Source of the DNA: Terriglobia bacterium | Lineage (GTDB): Bacteria; Acidobacteriota; Terriglobia; Bryobacterales; Bryobacteraceae | DNA length: 64,000 bases | Assembly: GCA_020073265.1 (NCBI GenBank) | Contig: JAIQFN010000014.1 | Coordinates: 45,778 to 109,777, forward strand | Direction of reading: 5' to 3' | Shown: piece after piece, positions 29,236 to 38,575 of the stretch | Layout of the letters: each line of letters begins with the position of its first letter | Numbering within the stretch: position 1 is the first letter of the stretch | Made by a program: the position numbers and the translations under genes | The notes under the pieces: model-generated | Databases searched by the model: none | Told to the model about the DNA's origin: nothing | Seen by the model: the letters and a program-made list of their open reading frames with translations, nothing else

Positions 29236-30945
29236 TTAGAACTCCTCGAACTGCTCTTCCTCGGAAACGCCGGTGTGCTTGGCTAGCGCGGCCAAAGCCG
29301 GCTCTTTGTGCGCGGCATCGCGGTGGACGCTAGCCGCGGCCGGTTTCTTCACCGTACGCTTGGCGGCCGACGAAGCGCGCGCCGGCGCGGCTTGCGTGTC
29401 CGTACCCAGCCGGAAGCGCTTCACCATGGCCTGCAGTTGTTCTGCGCTGGAACTGAGTCCCTGCGCCGTCGAAGACATCTCCTCGGTCTGCGACGAATTG
29501 GCCTGCGTCACCTGGTCCATCTGCAGCGTCGCCTTGTTCACCTGCTCGATCCCGGAGGCCTGCTCCTGCGACGCCGCCGCGATCTCCGCCACGATATCGG
29601 TCACCCGCTTGACCGACTGCACGATCTCTTCCAGCGTCTGCCCCGACCGGTTCACCAGCTCCGAGCCGTTCTCCACCTTCCGCACCGAGTCCTGGATCAA
29701 CCCCTTGATCTCCTTGGCCGCCGTCGCGCTGCGCTGCGCCAGGTTCCGCACCTCGGTCGCCACCACCGCGAATCCACGCCCCTGCTCGCCCGCCCGCGCC
29801 GCTTCCACCGCCGCATTCAACGCCAGCAGATTGGTCTGGAACGCGATCTCGTCGATGGTGGTGATGATATCGGCGATCCGCTTGGACGATTCGTTGATCT
29901 CTCCCATCGCCGTCACCGCCGACCGCACCACCTCGCCGCCCTTCTCGGCCGACTGCCGCGATCCGGACGCCAGTTGGTTGGCCTGCCGCGCGTTCTCGGC
30001 ATTCTGCTTCACCGTCGAGGTGATCTCTTCCAGACTCGAGGCCGTCTCTTCCAGGCTGGACGCCTGCTCCTGCGCTCCGCTGGAAACTTCCTCGGACGCC
30101 GCCGCCAGTTGCTGCGCCGCGTCGGACACGTTGACCGACGCGTCGTTCACCTCCACCAGGGCCTGCCGCATGTTGGACACCGCCAGATTGAGAGCCTTGG
30201 CCAGCTGTCCGATTTCATCGTGGGTGTTGGCTTCCAAGGTCACGGTGAAGTCACCCGCGCCGACCGCTCCCAGTACGCGCACCGCTTCGGCCAGCGGGCG
30301 CGATATGAGCCGCGCAATCACGATTCCCAATCCCAAAGCGAGCAGCACCGCCACCGCCACGATGCTGATGGTTTCGGTTCTGGCAGTCTCGAATTCCTGC
30401 TCGGCTTGCTCCACCTTGTCCTTCATCCGGCCCTCTTTGTAGTCGGAGAAGTCGTTCATGATCTGCCTGCCTTTTCCGAGAGCCGCGACCAACGCCGGCA
30501 GGCGAGCCAGGGCCTGCTGACGCTGGCCGGCGCGCTCCTGCTCGATAATCTGGTCCTCGACGGCGTACAGTTCCTTGAAGACGGCTAGGGCATCGGATGC
30601 CTTGACTCTGGTCGCTTCCTGGAGCAGGATTTTCCGAAAATCTTCGTAGCGGGTGTAGAATTTCTGCCGCTGCGCCAGCGCCTCTTGCCGGTGCTGTTCT
30701 ATCTGGGCTGGATCGGTGGCGAGCAACAGCCCGCGAACCTCTACCGCGGTGGAGAGCATGTTGGCGTTGGCCCGCTCCAGGTGCATGGCCCCCAGTGCGT
30801 GATAGTGGTGCAGCTCGCGCAACTGCTGCTGGATTTTGGTCATCCCGTGAATTCCCAGGTATCCCATCCCGCCCACGATCAGGGCCAGAACTCCGAAGCT
30901 GAGTATGAGCTTCGTGGCTGTCCGTCGATTTCTAAACCATTGCAT
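29236..30945 (-). CDS. Methyl-accepting chemotaxis protein, transmembrane
   Basis: A 569-residue chemoreceptor. TM1 is near residues 12-32 ([20 protein letters not shown]). A four-helix-bundle sensor domain follows, then TM2 near 191-212 and HAMP (about 213-265). The signalling hairpin has the tip [38 protein letters not shown]. After an Ala/Lys-rich linker the protein ends in QFEEF, fitting the pentapeptide pattern X-[HFYW]-X-X-[HFYW] that tethers CheR and CheB. cheR lies directly downstream. The ligand is unknown; this sensor type often detects small organic acids or amino acids. Confidence 0.95.
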   Translation of the reverse strand: MQWFRNRRTATKLILSFGVLALIVGGMGYLGIHGMTKIQQQLRELHHYHALGAMHLERANANMLSTAVEVRGLLLATDPAQIEQHRQEALAQRQKFYTRYEDFRKILLQEATRVKASDALAVFKELYAVEDQIIEQERAGQRQQALARLPALVAALGKGRQIMNDFSDYKEGRMKDKVEQAEQEFETARTETISIVAVAVLLALGLGIVIARLISRPLAEAVRVLGAVGAGDFTVTLEANTHDEIGQLAKALNLAVSNMRQALVEVNDASVNVSDAAQQLAAASEEVSSGAQEQASSLEETASSLEEITSTVKQNAENARQANQLASGSRQSAEKGGEVVRSAVTAMGEINESSKRIADIITTIDEIAFQTNLLALNAAVEAARAGEQGRGFAVVATEVRNLAQRSATAAKEIKGLIQDSVRKVENGSELVNRSGQTLEEIVQSVKRVTDIVAEIAAASQEQASGIEQVNKATLQMDQVTQANSSQTEEMSSTAQGLSSSAEQLQAMVKRFRLGTDTQAAPARASSAAKRTVKKPAAASVHRDAAHKEPALAALAKHTGVSEEEQFEEF

Positions 30946-30978
30946 AAGTCACTTCCTTCTTCTTGATATTGATTGGGC

Positions 30979-31488
30979 CTAGTTGGCGCCCGATTGGGCC
31001 GCCACTTCTTCTTCCGTCAGCAGCCGGTCCATGTCCAGCAACACCACCAGCTTTTCGCCCACGCCGGCCATGCCGCTGATGAAACGCGTGTCGACGCGCT
31101 CGCCAAAATCGGGCGCCGGCCGTATCTCGGCCGAGCTGATGTTCAGCACATCGCTCACCGCGTCCACCACCAGACCGGCTACCTTCTCGTTCACCGTGAC
31201 CACGATGATGACCGTGAACTTGGTGTATTCCACCGCTTCCATGGAAAACTTGGCGCGCAGGTCCACCACTGGAACCACGGTGCCCCGCAGATTCATGACG
31301 CCCTTGACGTGCGGCGGAGCGTTGGGGATGTGAGTGATGGCCGAATAACCCTTGATCTCCTGCACCTTCAGGATCTCGATCCCGTACTCTTCGGCTCCCA
31401 ACGAGAACGTCAGAAATTGACTGGCTTCGCCGGCGTTGCCGGCCTGGCTTTTGTCCGGTCCTACAGCTTGCATTGCATTGCTCTCCAT
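30979..31488 (-). CDS. cheW: Chemotaxis coupling protein CheW
   Basis: A 169-residue adaptor joining receptors to CheA. After a 20-residue flexible start the CheW fold follows: FLTFSLGAEEYGIEILKVQEIKG, then IPNAPPHVKGVMNLRGTVVPVVDLRAKF, with the conserved NLRG, and GLVVDAVSDVLNI. Located between cheA (23 bases before it) and the receptor gene. Confidence 0.96.
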   Translation of the reverse strand: MESNAMQAVGPDKSQAGNAGEASQFLTFSLGAEEYGIEILKVQEIKGYSAITHIPNAPPHVKGVMNLRGTVVPVVDLRAKFSMEAVEYTKFTVIIVVTVNEKVAGLVVDAVSDVLNISSAEIRPAPDFGERVDTRFISGMAGVGEKLVVLLDMDRLLTEEEVAAQSGAN

Positions 31489-31511
31489 TCCGCGTGTTGA
31501 TTCCTCACTCC

Positions 31512-33509
31512 TCAGGCCGCCAATCCCACGCTTCCCGCGCGGCGCGCCACTTGTGACAACCCGCCCACGTCCAGGATCAAAGCGGCCCGGCCATCGCCCA
31601 GGATGGTGGCTCCCAGAACGCCTTCCACTTTGCGATAGTTCGCCTCCAGGCTCTTGATGACCACTTGCTGCTGCCCCAATAACTCATCGACCAGCAGGGC
31701 GAAGCGTTGACCTCCGTGTTCGATGATCACCGTCAGGCCCTGACATGGATCCTGGACCTGGGTCGGTATTCCAAACAGGCCGTGCAATCGCAGCAGCGGC
31801 AAAGCCTCGCCTCGAACCAGCGCCACCTCGCCGCGGCCGGCCACCAGGCGTACCTGCCCGGCCGCGGGCCGGATCGACTCCACGATCGCAACCAACGGAA
31901 GCACATAGGTCTCAGAGCCCACCTTGAGCAGCAGGCCGTCCAGAATCGCCAGCGTCAGCGGCAAACTGATCCGGACCGTGGTTCCGCGCCCCGGCTCCGA
32001 GGCCAGGCTGACGGAACCGTTCAGGGCTGCGACATTCCGCTTGACGACGTCCATGCCCACGCCGCGGCCGGACAGATCGCTGACGGCTGGTGCGGTCGAA
32101 AATCCCGGCGCAAAAATCAGCTCCCGGACTTGATCCTCGCTCAGAGAGTCGCTCGCGCCGATCAGGCCGCGCTCCAGCGCCTTGCGACGGATCGCATCGG
32201 TATCCAGACCCCCGCCGTCGTCGGAAACCTCCACGATCACGCTGCCGGCCTGGTGCGAAGCCGCCAGCCGGATCAGCCCTTGCTCCGGCTTACCCGAGCG
32301 GCGGCGGTCCTCGGGCGACTCGATGCCATGATCGATGGCGTTGCGGATCAGATGCGTCAGCGGGTCGCCCATCTGCTCCACCACGCTCTTGTCGAGCTCG
32401 GTGTCCTCGCCGGCGATCTGCAAGCGCACGTCCTTGCCGAGTTGTACCGACACGTCCCGCACCAGCCGCGGGAAGCGGCCGAAGATATGTCCGATCGGAA
32501 GCATGCGCACGCTCATCACGCGCTCCTGCAACTCCCGGATGTGGCGCTCCATCACCGCCACGGCTTCCTGGAGCTGGCTCAGCCGCGGGGTGGAGAAATG
32601 GTCGGCGATCTCCTTGGCCATGGATTGCGCGATCACCAGCTCGCCCACCAGATCGATGAGCTTGTCCACCTTGGACGTGGCCACGCGTATGGATGCCTCC
32701 CGCGCGTTCGCCGGCGTCTGCTGGGCGGCTGCAGCGGGCGTTGCCACCGGGGCCGCGGCCGGCTCCGTCCCCGCACTTTCGACCTGGATGCGAATCTCGG
32801 CGCCGTCTTCCACGAAAGCGAAAATGTCGCGGATCTCCTGCTCGGTCTTGCCGGTCAGCACGCGTACGTTCCAAGCCAGGTGGCACTGCTCCGGATCGAG
32901 CGAGGCGAGGGCAGGCAGCGACGCCAGGTCGATTTCCACCTCGGCCGGTTCGCCGATCTGCGCTAGGTCCCGAAGAACCAGCAGCGGATCCATCCCTTGC
33001 GCGAAGATCTCGGCCGCTGGCCGGAAATGCACGCGATACTGGCGCCGCCCCGATTTTCGATCCTGCTCGCGAACCCGCCCCGGGCTGTCTGCGCGCTCCG
33101 GGCTGGAACGCTGGGCCACATACAACTCGCCCAGCACCGCTTCCATCCGGGCGGGCGATGCTGTTCCGTCGGCGGCCGCCGCCAGCAGCTCGCGCAGCAC
33201 ATCGTTGGCTCGCAACAGCACATCGCTGTGCTCCGGTGTAACCGTAATCGTGCCGGCGCGCATGCCGTCCAGCAGGCTCTCCAGGGCGTGGGTAAACCGC
33301 GCCACGTCCTCCAGGCCGAACATCCCGGCGGCTCCTTTGATGGAGTGCGCCGCGCGGAAAATCGCGTTCAGCAGCTCCGGATCGAACGAGTTCTGCTCCA
33401 AACGAAGCAGGCCCGCTTCCATTTCGGCCAGGTGCTCGGCAGCCTCCTGGAAGAACGTCTCGCGAAAACGGCTGAGGTCGATTTGCATGGCTCGGTTCTC
33501 TTCGCTCAT
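31512..33509 (-). CDS. cheA: Chemotaxis histidine kinase CheA
   Basis: A 665-residue kinase. The Hpt domain has the phospho-histidine His55 in AAHSIKGAAG. A second domain spans about 150-245, then the dimerisation helix pair (KVDKLIDLVGELVIAQSMA, near 275). The HATPase domain has HLIRNAIDHGIESPEDRR, DDGGGLD, and GRGVGMDVVKRNVAALNG. The C-terminal CheW-like domain has PLVAIVESIRP. Its start overlaps the cheY stop (ATGA). Confidence 0.97.
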   Translation of the reverse strand: MSEENRAMQIDLSRFRETFFQEAAEHLAEMEAGLLRLEQNSFDPELLNAIFRAAHSIKGAAGMFGLEDVARFTHALESLLDGMRAGTITVTPEHSDVLLRANDVLRELLAAAADGTASPARMEAVLGELYVAQRSSPERADSPGRVREQDRKSGRRQYRVHFRPAAEIFAQGMDPLLVLRDLAQIGEPAEVEIDLASLPALASLDPEQCHLAWNVRVLTGKTEQEIRDIFAFVEDGAEIRIQVESAGTEPAAAPVATPAAAAQQTPANAREASIRVATSKVDKLIDLVGELVIAQSMAKEIADHFSTPRLSQLQEAVAVMERHIRELQERVMSVRMLPIGHIFGRFPRLVRDVSVQLGKDVRLQIAGEDTELDKSVVEQMGDPLTHLIRNAIDHGIESPEDRRRSGKPEQGLIRLAASHQAGSVIVEVSDDGGGLDTDAIRRKALERGLIGASDSLSEDQVRELIFAPGFSTAPAVSDLSGRGVGMDVVKRNVAALNGSVSLASEPGRGTTVRISLPLTLAILDGLLLKVGSETYVLPLVAIVESIRPAAGQVRLVAGRGEVALVRGEALPLLRLHGLFGIPTQVQDPCQGLTVIIEHGGQRFALLVDELLGQQQVVIKSLEANYRKVEGVLGATILGDGRAALILDVGGLSQVARRAGSVGLAA

Positions 33510-33871
33510 GGCAGCACTCGCGCGATGGTGGCCAGCAGCTTTTCCGGATGGAACGGTTTGACGATCCAGCCGGTCGCGCCGGCGGCCTTGCCTTCCTGTT
33601 TCTTGGAATCCTGCGATTCGGTGGTCAGCATCAGTACCGGAACCCCCTTCATCCCGGGCCTGCTGCGCACCTGCCGGATGAAGGTGATGCCGTCCATGAC
33701 CGGCATATTCAAGTCGGTGACGATCAGGTCCACGCGCTGGGCGTCCAGACGGGAGAGCCCGTCTTGTCCGTTGACGCCTTCCACTACCCCGAAGCCAGCC
33801 TGCTTGAGCGTGTAAGCCACCATCTGCCGCATAGAAACCGAATCATCCACGATTAGTATTGTTTTGGCCAA
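33506..33871 (-). CDS. cheY: Single-domain response regulator CheY
   Basis: A 121-residue receiver domain: TILIVDDSVSMRQM acidic pair, phospho-acceptor in LIVTDLNMPVMDG, the Thr in LMLTTESQ, and Lys in IVKPFHPEKL. I start at TTG 33871, which has GAGGTGG just upstream and gives a canonical CheY length; the frame is open 63 bases further. It carries the KKQEGKAAGATGWIVKPF pattern typical of CheY from such clusters. The target (flagellar motor or other) is not in this window. Confidence 0.92.
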   Translation of the reverse strand: MAKTILIVDDSVSMRQMVAYTLKQAGFGVVEGVNGQDGLSRLDAQRVDLIVTDLNMPVMDGITFIRQVRSRPGMKGVPVLMLTTESQDSKKQEGKAAGATGWIVKPFHPEKLLATIARVLP

Positions 33872-33881
33872 GATTCCACCT

Positions 33882-34895
33882 CTAGAACAACTCCACGCCA
33901 TCCGTTTCTGGTAGGCTGGCAGGCTTTTGGCCACCCTGCGCTACGCGCTCCGATTGCATGGTGTAGCGCGCGGCCAGGCGTTCGCCGACCGTCTTACTGC
34001 GTTCCGCTCCCAGCACCGGGGTTTCCAGCTTCAGGTACTCCAGTGGCAGATGCACGGTTTTACGCATGTCCGCCAATTCGTCGGCGACATGCCCCAAACG
34101 CTGAGCGACGCGATCTTGAAACTGCAGCGCCATGATGGACCGCGAGATGTCGTCGGCCAGCTGCTCGCCTCCCTGGATGGCCGACGTCAGCCCGGCCTCC
34201 ATTTCGCCGTGCGTGCGTGTCAGTTCTCCCAGCGCGTTCTCCAGTTCGCCGCGTGTCGCTTCGAGCGTCCCCACGCTCATCCGCGCCATCTCTTCCAGTT
34301 CTCCGGACGTGGCGGCGACCGTGGCGCGCAACTGCTGCATCTCACCGACTACCGCTTCGGTGATCTCTTCGGACTGGCGGGCATGCGCCGCAATCTCGTC
34401 CGCCACCACGCCAAAGGCGCCGCCCTGGTCGCCAAAATGCGCCGCTTCCACTTTGGCGTTGAGGGCCACCAGCTTGCTCCCGAACGCGATCCGGTCGATC
34501 TCGCCCAGCGCCTTTACGATCACGCCGGCCGACTTCTCCAGAGTCTTCATGCGGTCGATCAGTTGCGAGGAGATCTGGTGGCCGCGCCCGATCTGCTCCC
34601 GCAACTGCTGGAGCGAATGCCGCGAGGCCTCCAGCACGGTCTCGATGCCCGATCCCTGACCCGCGCCGAGCAACTGGTTGGCCGCCGCCACGCTGTCGCG
34701 CGATCGCGTCGCCATGCCTTCAAATGCCCCGCACACCTGGACCACCGAGCTTTCCACTTCCCTAGCGGTCTCGCGGATCTGCGCTTCCAGCGCCGGAAGA
34801 TGCGGCCAATGTCCCGCCACCTCGTCGGCGAGTTCCGCCAAGCGGCGCCCCCGCCCGCCGGACAGGCGGGAGAGTATGCAGCTCCAGCCCTTCAT
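33882..34895 (-). CDS. Soluble methyl-accepting-protein-like signalling protein
   Basis: A 337-residue protein with a shortened MCP signalling domain and no membrane helix. The hairpin tip is altered: IDRIAFGSKLVALNAKVEAAHFGDQGGAFGVVADEIAAHA keeps the LNA..EAA..G..GFAVVA framework with substitutions. It is flanked by long coiled-coil segments (LREQIGRGHQISSQLIDRMKTLE; MALQFQDRVAQRLGHVADELADM). ATG 34895 overlaps the stop of the STAS gene (ATGA). It may form a cytoplasmic array with CheA/CheW, or act as a scaffold for the STAS protein. Confidence 0.85.
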   Translation of the reverse strand: MKGWSCILSRLSGGRGRRLAELADEVAGHWPHLPALEAQIRETAREVESSVVQVCGAFEGMATRSRDSVAAANQLLGAGQGSGIETVLEASRHSLQQLREQIGRGHQISSQLIDRMKTLEKSAGVIVKALGEIDRIAFGSKLVALNAKVEAAHFGDQGGAFGVVADEIAAHARQSEEITEAVVGEMQQLRATVAATSGELEEMARMSVGTLEATRGELENALGELTRTHGEMEAGLTSAIQGGEQLADDISRSIMALQFQDRVAQRLGHVADELADMRKTVHLPLEYLKLETPVLGAERSKTVGERLAARYTMQSERVAQGGQKPASLPETDGVELF

Positions 34896-35371
34896 GTCTG
34901 CCGCTTTCGGACCGCTCGACGGCGTTTGCGCGGGCGAGCCGGCTCCTCCACCGGTTCCGCGAGCATTGGTTCCGCGAGCACCGGCTCGGCGGGCACGGCG
35001 CAACTGACTTCCGGCGCGCCGCCAAAGTGACCAGTCAGTCCGGCCCAGGTCAGGTACTTGCGCACCTGCTCGTTGGCTCCGGTAAAACCGAACGACCGGC
35101 CGGCCCCCTGCATCGCCGCCTGCAGCGCCAGCAGGATCTGAAGCGTGCAGCCATCCAGATGCTGGGCCTGGCTGCAATCCACCAGTACGTTCCCGGAATG
35201 GTCCGCTGCCTCCAGCGCCGCCTGGTGCAGCGGTTGCGCCAGTTCCAGGTGAAAGCTCCCGGACAGTCGAAGCACGCAAGTGGAACCTTCGACGGTTAGT
35301 TTGAATCCGGCATCGGACAAATCCACAGTCCCCTTCCGCGGCGGCGCTCCCAGGTGGAGAGCCGCGCACAA
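34892..35371 (-). CDS. STAS domain protein, first gene of the chemotaxis operon
   Basis: About 159 residues. The STAS fold is read from FKLTVEGSTCVLRLSGSFHLELAQPLHQAAL, then VLVDCSQAQHLDGCTLQILLALQAAM and FGFTGANEQVRKYLTWAGL. These domains usually act as phospho-switch antagonists; the usual DXS core is DGCTLQ here. The C-terminus has a short repeat (AEPVLAEPMLAEPVEE) and a strongly basic end (RPRKRRRAVRKRQ). The start is uncertain: GTG 35371 covers the frame, GTG 35326 follows an AAGGGG. It is coupled by ATGA to the MCP-like gene. Confidence 0.75.
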   Translation of the reverse strand: MCAALHLGAPPRKGTVDLSDAGFKLTVEGSTCVLRLSGSFHLELAQPLHQAALEAADHSGNVLVDCSQAQHLDGCTLQILLALQAAMQGAGRSFGFTGANEQVRKYLTWAGLTGHFGGAPEVSCAVPAEPVLAEPMLAEPVEEPARPRKRRRAVRKRQT

Positions 35372-35527
35372 GAAGACTTATCGGTGAGTTGAGGAGCACC
35401 TTGAATCGCCGCTCAGAGCACGTGGCCTGTAAGACACTTGACTGACTCGACACCGGACGAATCCTGTGTGCTATCCTGTAGCAGTACAAAAAGAGATTAA
35501 GGTTAGACGAGGAGTATCGATTCGAGC

Positions 35528-35797
35528 ATGGCTCTGGCGACCGATTCAAAGCAGTCCGTAGTTGCAAAGTACAAGCTTCACAAGACCGACACCGGCTCGC
35601 CAGAAGTACAGGTAGCGATCCTCAGCCAACGCATCAAACAGTTGGAGGATCATTTCAAGGTGCATAGCAAGGACCATCACTCCGTTCGCGGATTGTTGTC
35701 GATGGTCGCGCGCCGGCGCCGCCTTTTGAAGTACCTGAAAAGCCGTAACCCGGAAAGGTACAAGAACCTGATACAAAGCTTGGGCATTCGCCGTTGA
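35528..35797 (+). CDS. rpsO: 30S ribosomal protein S15
   Basis: The complete 89-residue S15: [45 protein letters not shown] and the end [12 protein letters not shown] are diagnostic. S15 binds 16S rRNA in the platform and usually controls its own translation. It is divergent from the chemotaxis operon (157 bases between) and followed by pnp after 120 bases, the common rpsO-pnp order. Confidence 0.98.
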   Translation: MALATDSKQSVVAKYKLHKTDTGSPEVQVAILSQRIKQLEDHFKVHSKDHHSVRGLLSMVARRRRLLKYLKSRNPERYKNLIQSLGIRR

Positions 35798-35917
35798 CGC
35801 CCGGGCTCAGGTAACCCGCCCCGATGGGCGCTCCCTTCAGTTCACTCACTCCAAAGTCTCCTCTTAATCGCGAACAGGCCAGGCAGAGAGCCGCGCCTGG
35901 ATTAAAAGGACATTCAG

Positions 35918-38014
35918 ATGTTACAGACAGTTGAAATCGACCTGGACGGTCAAAAAATCACGCTGGAGACGGGAAGAGTCGCCAAGCAGGCCAATGGGGC
36001 CGTGCTGGTCCGCTCCGGCGATACGGTGGTGCTGGTCTCGGCTTGCTCCAATGAGCAGCCCAAGCCCGGAGCCGCTTTCTTTCCACTCACGGTGGACTAT
36101 CGTGAGTACACTTACGCTGCCGGCAAGTTTCCCGGTGGCTTCATCAAACGCGAGGGACGTCCGTCGGAAAAAGAAATCCTGACCTGCCGCCTCATCGACC
36201 GGCCCATCCGCCCGCTGTTCCCGGAGGGCTACATGAACGAGACGCAAGTCATCGCCATGGTGCTGTCGGCCGACCCGCAGAACGACCCCAATACGCTGGC
36301 CATTGTCGGCGCCGGGGCCGCGCTGGCGATCTCCGACATTCCCTTCGCCCATGTGCTGGGCGGCGTGCGCGTCGGCTCGGTGAACGGCAAGCTGGTCGCC
36401 AATCCCACCTACGCCGAGACCCGCGAAGCCAAGATCAGTATCATGGTGGCGGGCACCGAAGAAGGCATCGTCATGGTGGAGGCCGGCGCGCAGCATGCCA
36501 GCGAGGCCGAGGTTCTGGAAGCCATCGATTACGGGCACGCCTGCTGCAAGAAGATCGTGGCCGGCATCCGCCAACTGGTGGCCAAGGCCGGCAAGCCCAA
36601 ACGGACCTTCACTCCTCCGGACATCAATAAAGAACTGTACGCGCAAATCGAGAAACAGATCCGCGAGGAACTGACCGACGCGCTCAACACCAAGAAGTAC
36701 CAGAAGCTGGAGAGCTACCAGCGCGTGGACAATGCCCGCAGCAAGGTGGTCGAGCCGCTTCCCGAGGACCAGAGCGAGGAAGGCGGCGACCTGTTCGACC
36801 GGCTGAAAGAGCGCATCTTCCGCGACGAGATGCTGAAGGGGCGGCACCGCCCGGATGGCCGCGCGTTCGACGAGATCCGCGCCATCGACGGCGAAGTGGG
36901 CGTGCTCCCGCGCACGCATGGCTCGGCGCTGTTTACCCGCGGCGAGACGCAGGCGCTGGTCACCGTAACGCTCGGCACCAAGGACGACGAGCAGCGCATC
37001 GAGATGTTCGACTTGACCCAGACCTCCAAGCGCTTCATGCTGCACTACAATTTCCCCCCGTTCAGCGTGGGCGAGGTTGGATTCATGCGCGGCCCCGGAC
37101 GCCGCGAGATCGGGCACGGCGCCTTGGCCGAGCGGTCCCTTACGGCCGTGATCCCCGACGAGAAGCAGTTCCCCTACACCTTGCGCGTGGTCAGCGACAT
37201 CCTGGAGTCGAACGGTTCCAGTTCCATGGCTTCCGTATGCGGCGCCACCCTGGCGCTCATGGACGCGGGCGTGAAGATCAGCGATCCGGTGGCCGGAATC
37301 GCCATGGGCCTGGTCATGGAAGGCAAGGACTACGCCATCCTCACCGATATCGCCGGCGCCGAAGACCACTACGGCGACATGGATTTCAAGGTGGCCGGCT
37401 CGCACAAGGGAATCACCGGCCTGCAAATGGACATCAAGGTTCCCAACGTCACCACCCAGATCATGAAGGAAGCGCTCGAGCAGGCCCGGCGCGCGCGGCT
37501 GTTCATCCTGGACAAGATGACCGCGGTGATCTCCGAACCTCGCAAGGAGATGTCGCAATACGCGCCGCGCATTTACACCTTGACCATCCCGACCGACAAG
37601 ATCCGCGACCTGATTGGGCCGGGCGGCAAGATGATCCGCAGTATCGTGGATGAGACCGGCGTCAAGATCGACGTCGAGGACGATGGCACGGTCAAGATCT
37701 TCGCTTCCGACGGAGAATCGGCCAACAAGGCCATCCAGAGAATCACCGACATCGCCGCGGTCGCAGAACCCGGGAAAACGTATCTCGGCAAAGTGGTGCG
37801 GATCGTCGAATTCGGGGCGTTCGTCGAAATCTTCCCCGGCACCGACGGGTTGCTGCACATCAGCGAGATCTCGGAGAACCGCGTCAAAGCCGTGCGCGAC
37901 GAGCTGAAGGAAGGCGATCAGATCCTGGTCAAGGTCCTGGCTTTAGAAGGCAACAAGATCAAGCTCAGCCGCAAGGCGGTGCTGCGCGAACAGCGCGACA
38001 AGTTGAAGAAATAG
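35918..38014 (+). CDS. pnp: Polyribonucleotide nucleotidyltransferase (PNPase)
   Basis: A 698-residue 3'-5' phosphorolytic RNase. Two RNase PH domains (about 10-230 and 300-540, with GKFPGGFIKREGRPSEKE in the first and ILTDIAGAEDHYGDMDFKVAG in the second) flank a helical linker. A KH domain (IRDLIGPGGKMIRSIVDETG) and an S1 domain (VVRIVEFGAFVEIFPGTDGLLHIS) complete the usual order. AAGGA precedes the ATG. A CCAGGC..GCCTGG hairpin lies in the leader; whether it is an RNase processing site, as in enteric bacteria, is untested. Confidence 0.98.
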   Translation: MLQTVEIDLDGQKITLETGRVAKQANGAVLVRSGDTVVLVSACSNEQPKPGAAFFPLTVDYREYTYAAGKFPGGFIKREGRPSEKEILTCRLIDRPIRPLFPEGYMNETQVIAMVLSADPQNDPNTLAIVGAGAALAISDIPFAHVLGGVRVGSVNGKLVANPTYAETREAKISIMVAGTEEGIVMVEAGAQHASEAEVLEAIDYGHACCKKIVAGIRQLVAKAGKPKRTFTPPDINKELYAQIEKQIREELTDALNTKKYQKLESYQRVDNARSKVVEPLPEDQSEEGGDLFDRLKERIFRDEMLKGRHRPDGRAFDEIRAIDGEVGVLPRTHGSALFTRGETQALVTVTLGTKDDEQRIEMFDLTQTSKRFMLHYNFPPFSVGEVGFMRGPGRREIGHGALAERSLTAVIPDEKQFPYTLRVVSDILESNGSSSMASVCGATLALMDAGVKISDPVAGIAMGLVMEGKDYAILTDIAGAEDHYGDMDFKVAGSHKGITGLQMDIKVPNVTTQIMKEALEQARRARLFILDKMTAVISEPRKEMSQYAPRIYTLTIPTDKIRDLIGPGGKMIRSIVDETGVKIDVEDDGTVKIFASDGESANKAIQRITDIAAVAEPGKTYLGKVVRIVEFGAFVEIFPGTDGLLHISEISENRVKAVRDELKEGDQILVKVLALEGNKIKLSRKAVLREQRDKLKK

Positions 38015-38048
38015 GCGGCTCCTCCTTCTGATCGGGGCTTCGAGGCCG

Positions 38049-38402
38049 GTGGCCCTGACCGCGTCGCCGGCGTTTGCGATACCATTGAGTCCGGTGCGGA
38101 AGGCGATCTCAGGATTGATCTCGGTTGTCGCGTTCATGCTATGCGTGTCGATCGTGGCCGCGTCCGTCGATCCGCTTCCCGATCCGCCGGCCGTCAAACC
38201 CGAACGAGTGGACGTCAAAGCGGACTGCCTCGGCGAACCGCACGCCGGCGTCCCCAGTGCCTGCGAGGACGCCAGCCTGGCCAATTGCTGCGCCGTCGTG
38301 CGCTGGTTCGCATGGCGGCATATACTCGAAGCCGAGCGCTGCGACAATCGGTTTCTCCTGGTGCGGCACGCCACGGATCCGTCTCCTCCGCTGGCCGCCT
38401 GA
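38049..38402 (+). CDS. Possible small exported or membrane-anchored protein
   Basis: A 117-residue frame from GTG 38049 with one N-terminal hydrophobic segment (AISGLISVVAFMLCVSIVAASV) followed by a proline-rich stretch and a cysteine-containing C-terminus (DCLGEPHAGVPSACEDASLANCC). The signal-then-Pro layout is credible for a secreted protein. But overlapping frames on both strands are also open, there is no clear ribosome site, and I recognise no family. Confidence 0.35.
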   Translation: MALTASPAFAIPLSPVRKAISGLISVVAFMLCVSIVAASVDPLPDPPAVKPERVDVKADCLGEPHAGVPSACEDASLANCCAVVRWFAWRHILEAERCDNRFLLVRHATDPSPPLAA

Positions 38403-38575
38403 TTCCCAAGTCCACGGTTGTTCGTGGGGTTTCTCGGGTATCGGAACGCTCCCAGTCAGCCGGCGAGTCGCCGCACTTGACCTCAGAGGGATAGCTGCCG
38501 GTCCCGGTTCCCCGCGTCAGTAGCAACTCTCTAGAAGCAAGCGGACCGCGGTTCTGTCCGAGAGAGAATCTCAAC

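Noticed and set aside
34896..35567. N-terminal extension of the MCP-like gene to 35567
   Set aside because: The extension is the shadow of the STAS gene; ATG 34895 overlaps the STAS stop and begins the signalling protein.
37943..38374. Minus-strand frame after pnp
   Set aside because: Overlaps pnp and the weak plus-strand hypothetical; no family resemblance.
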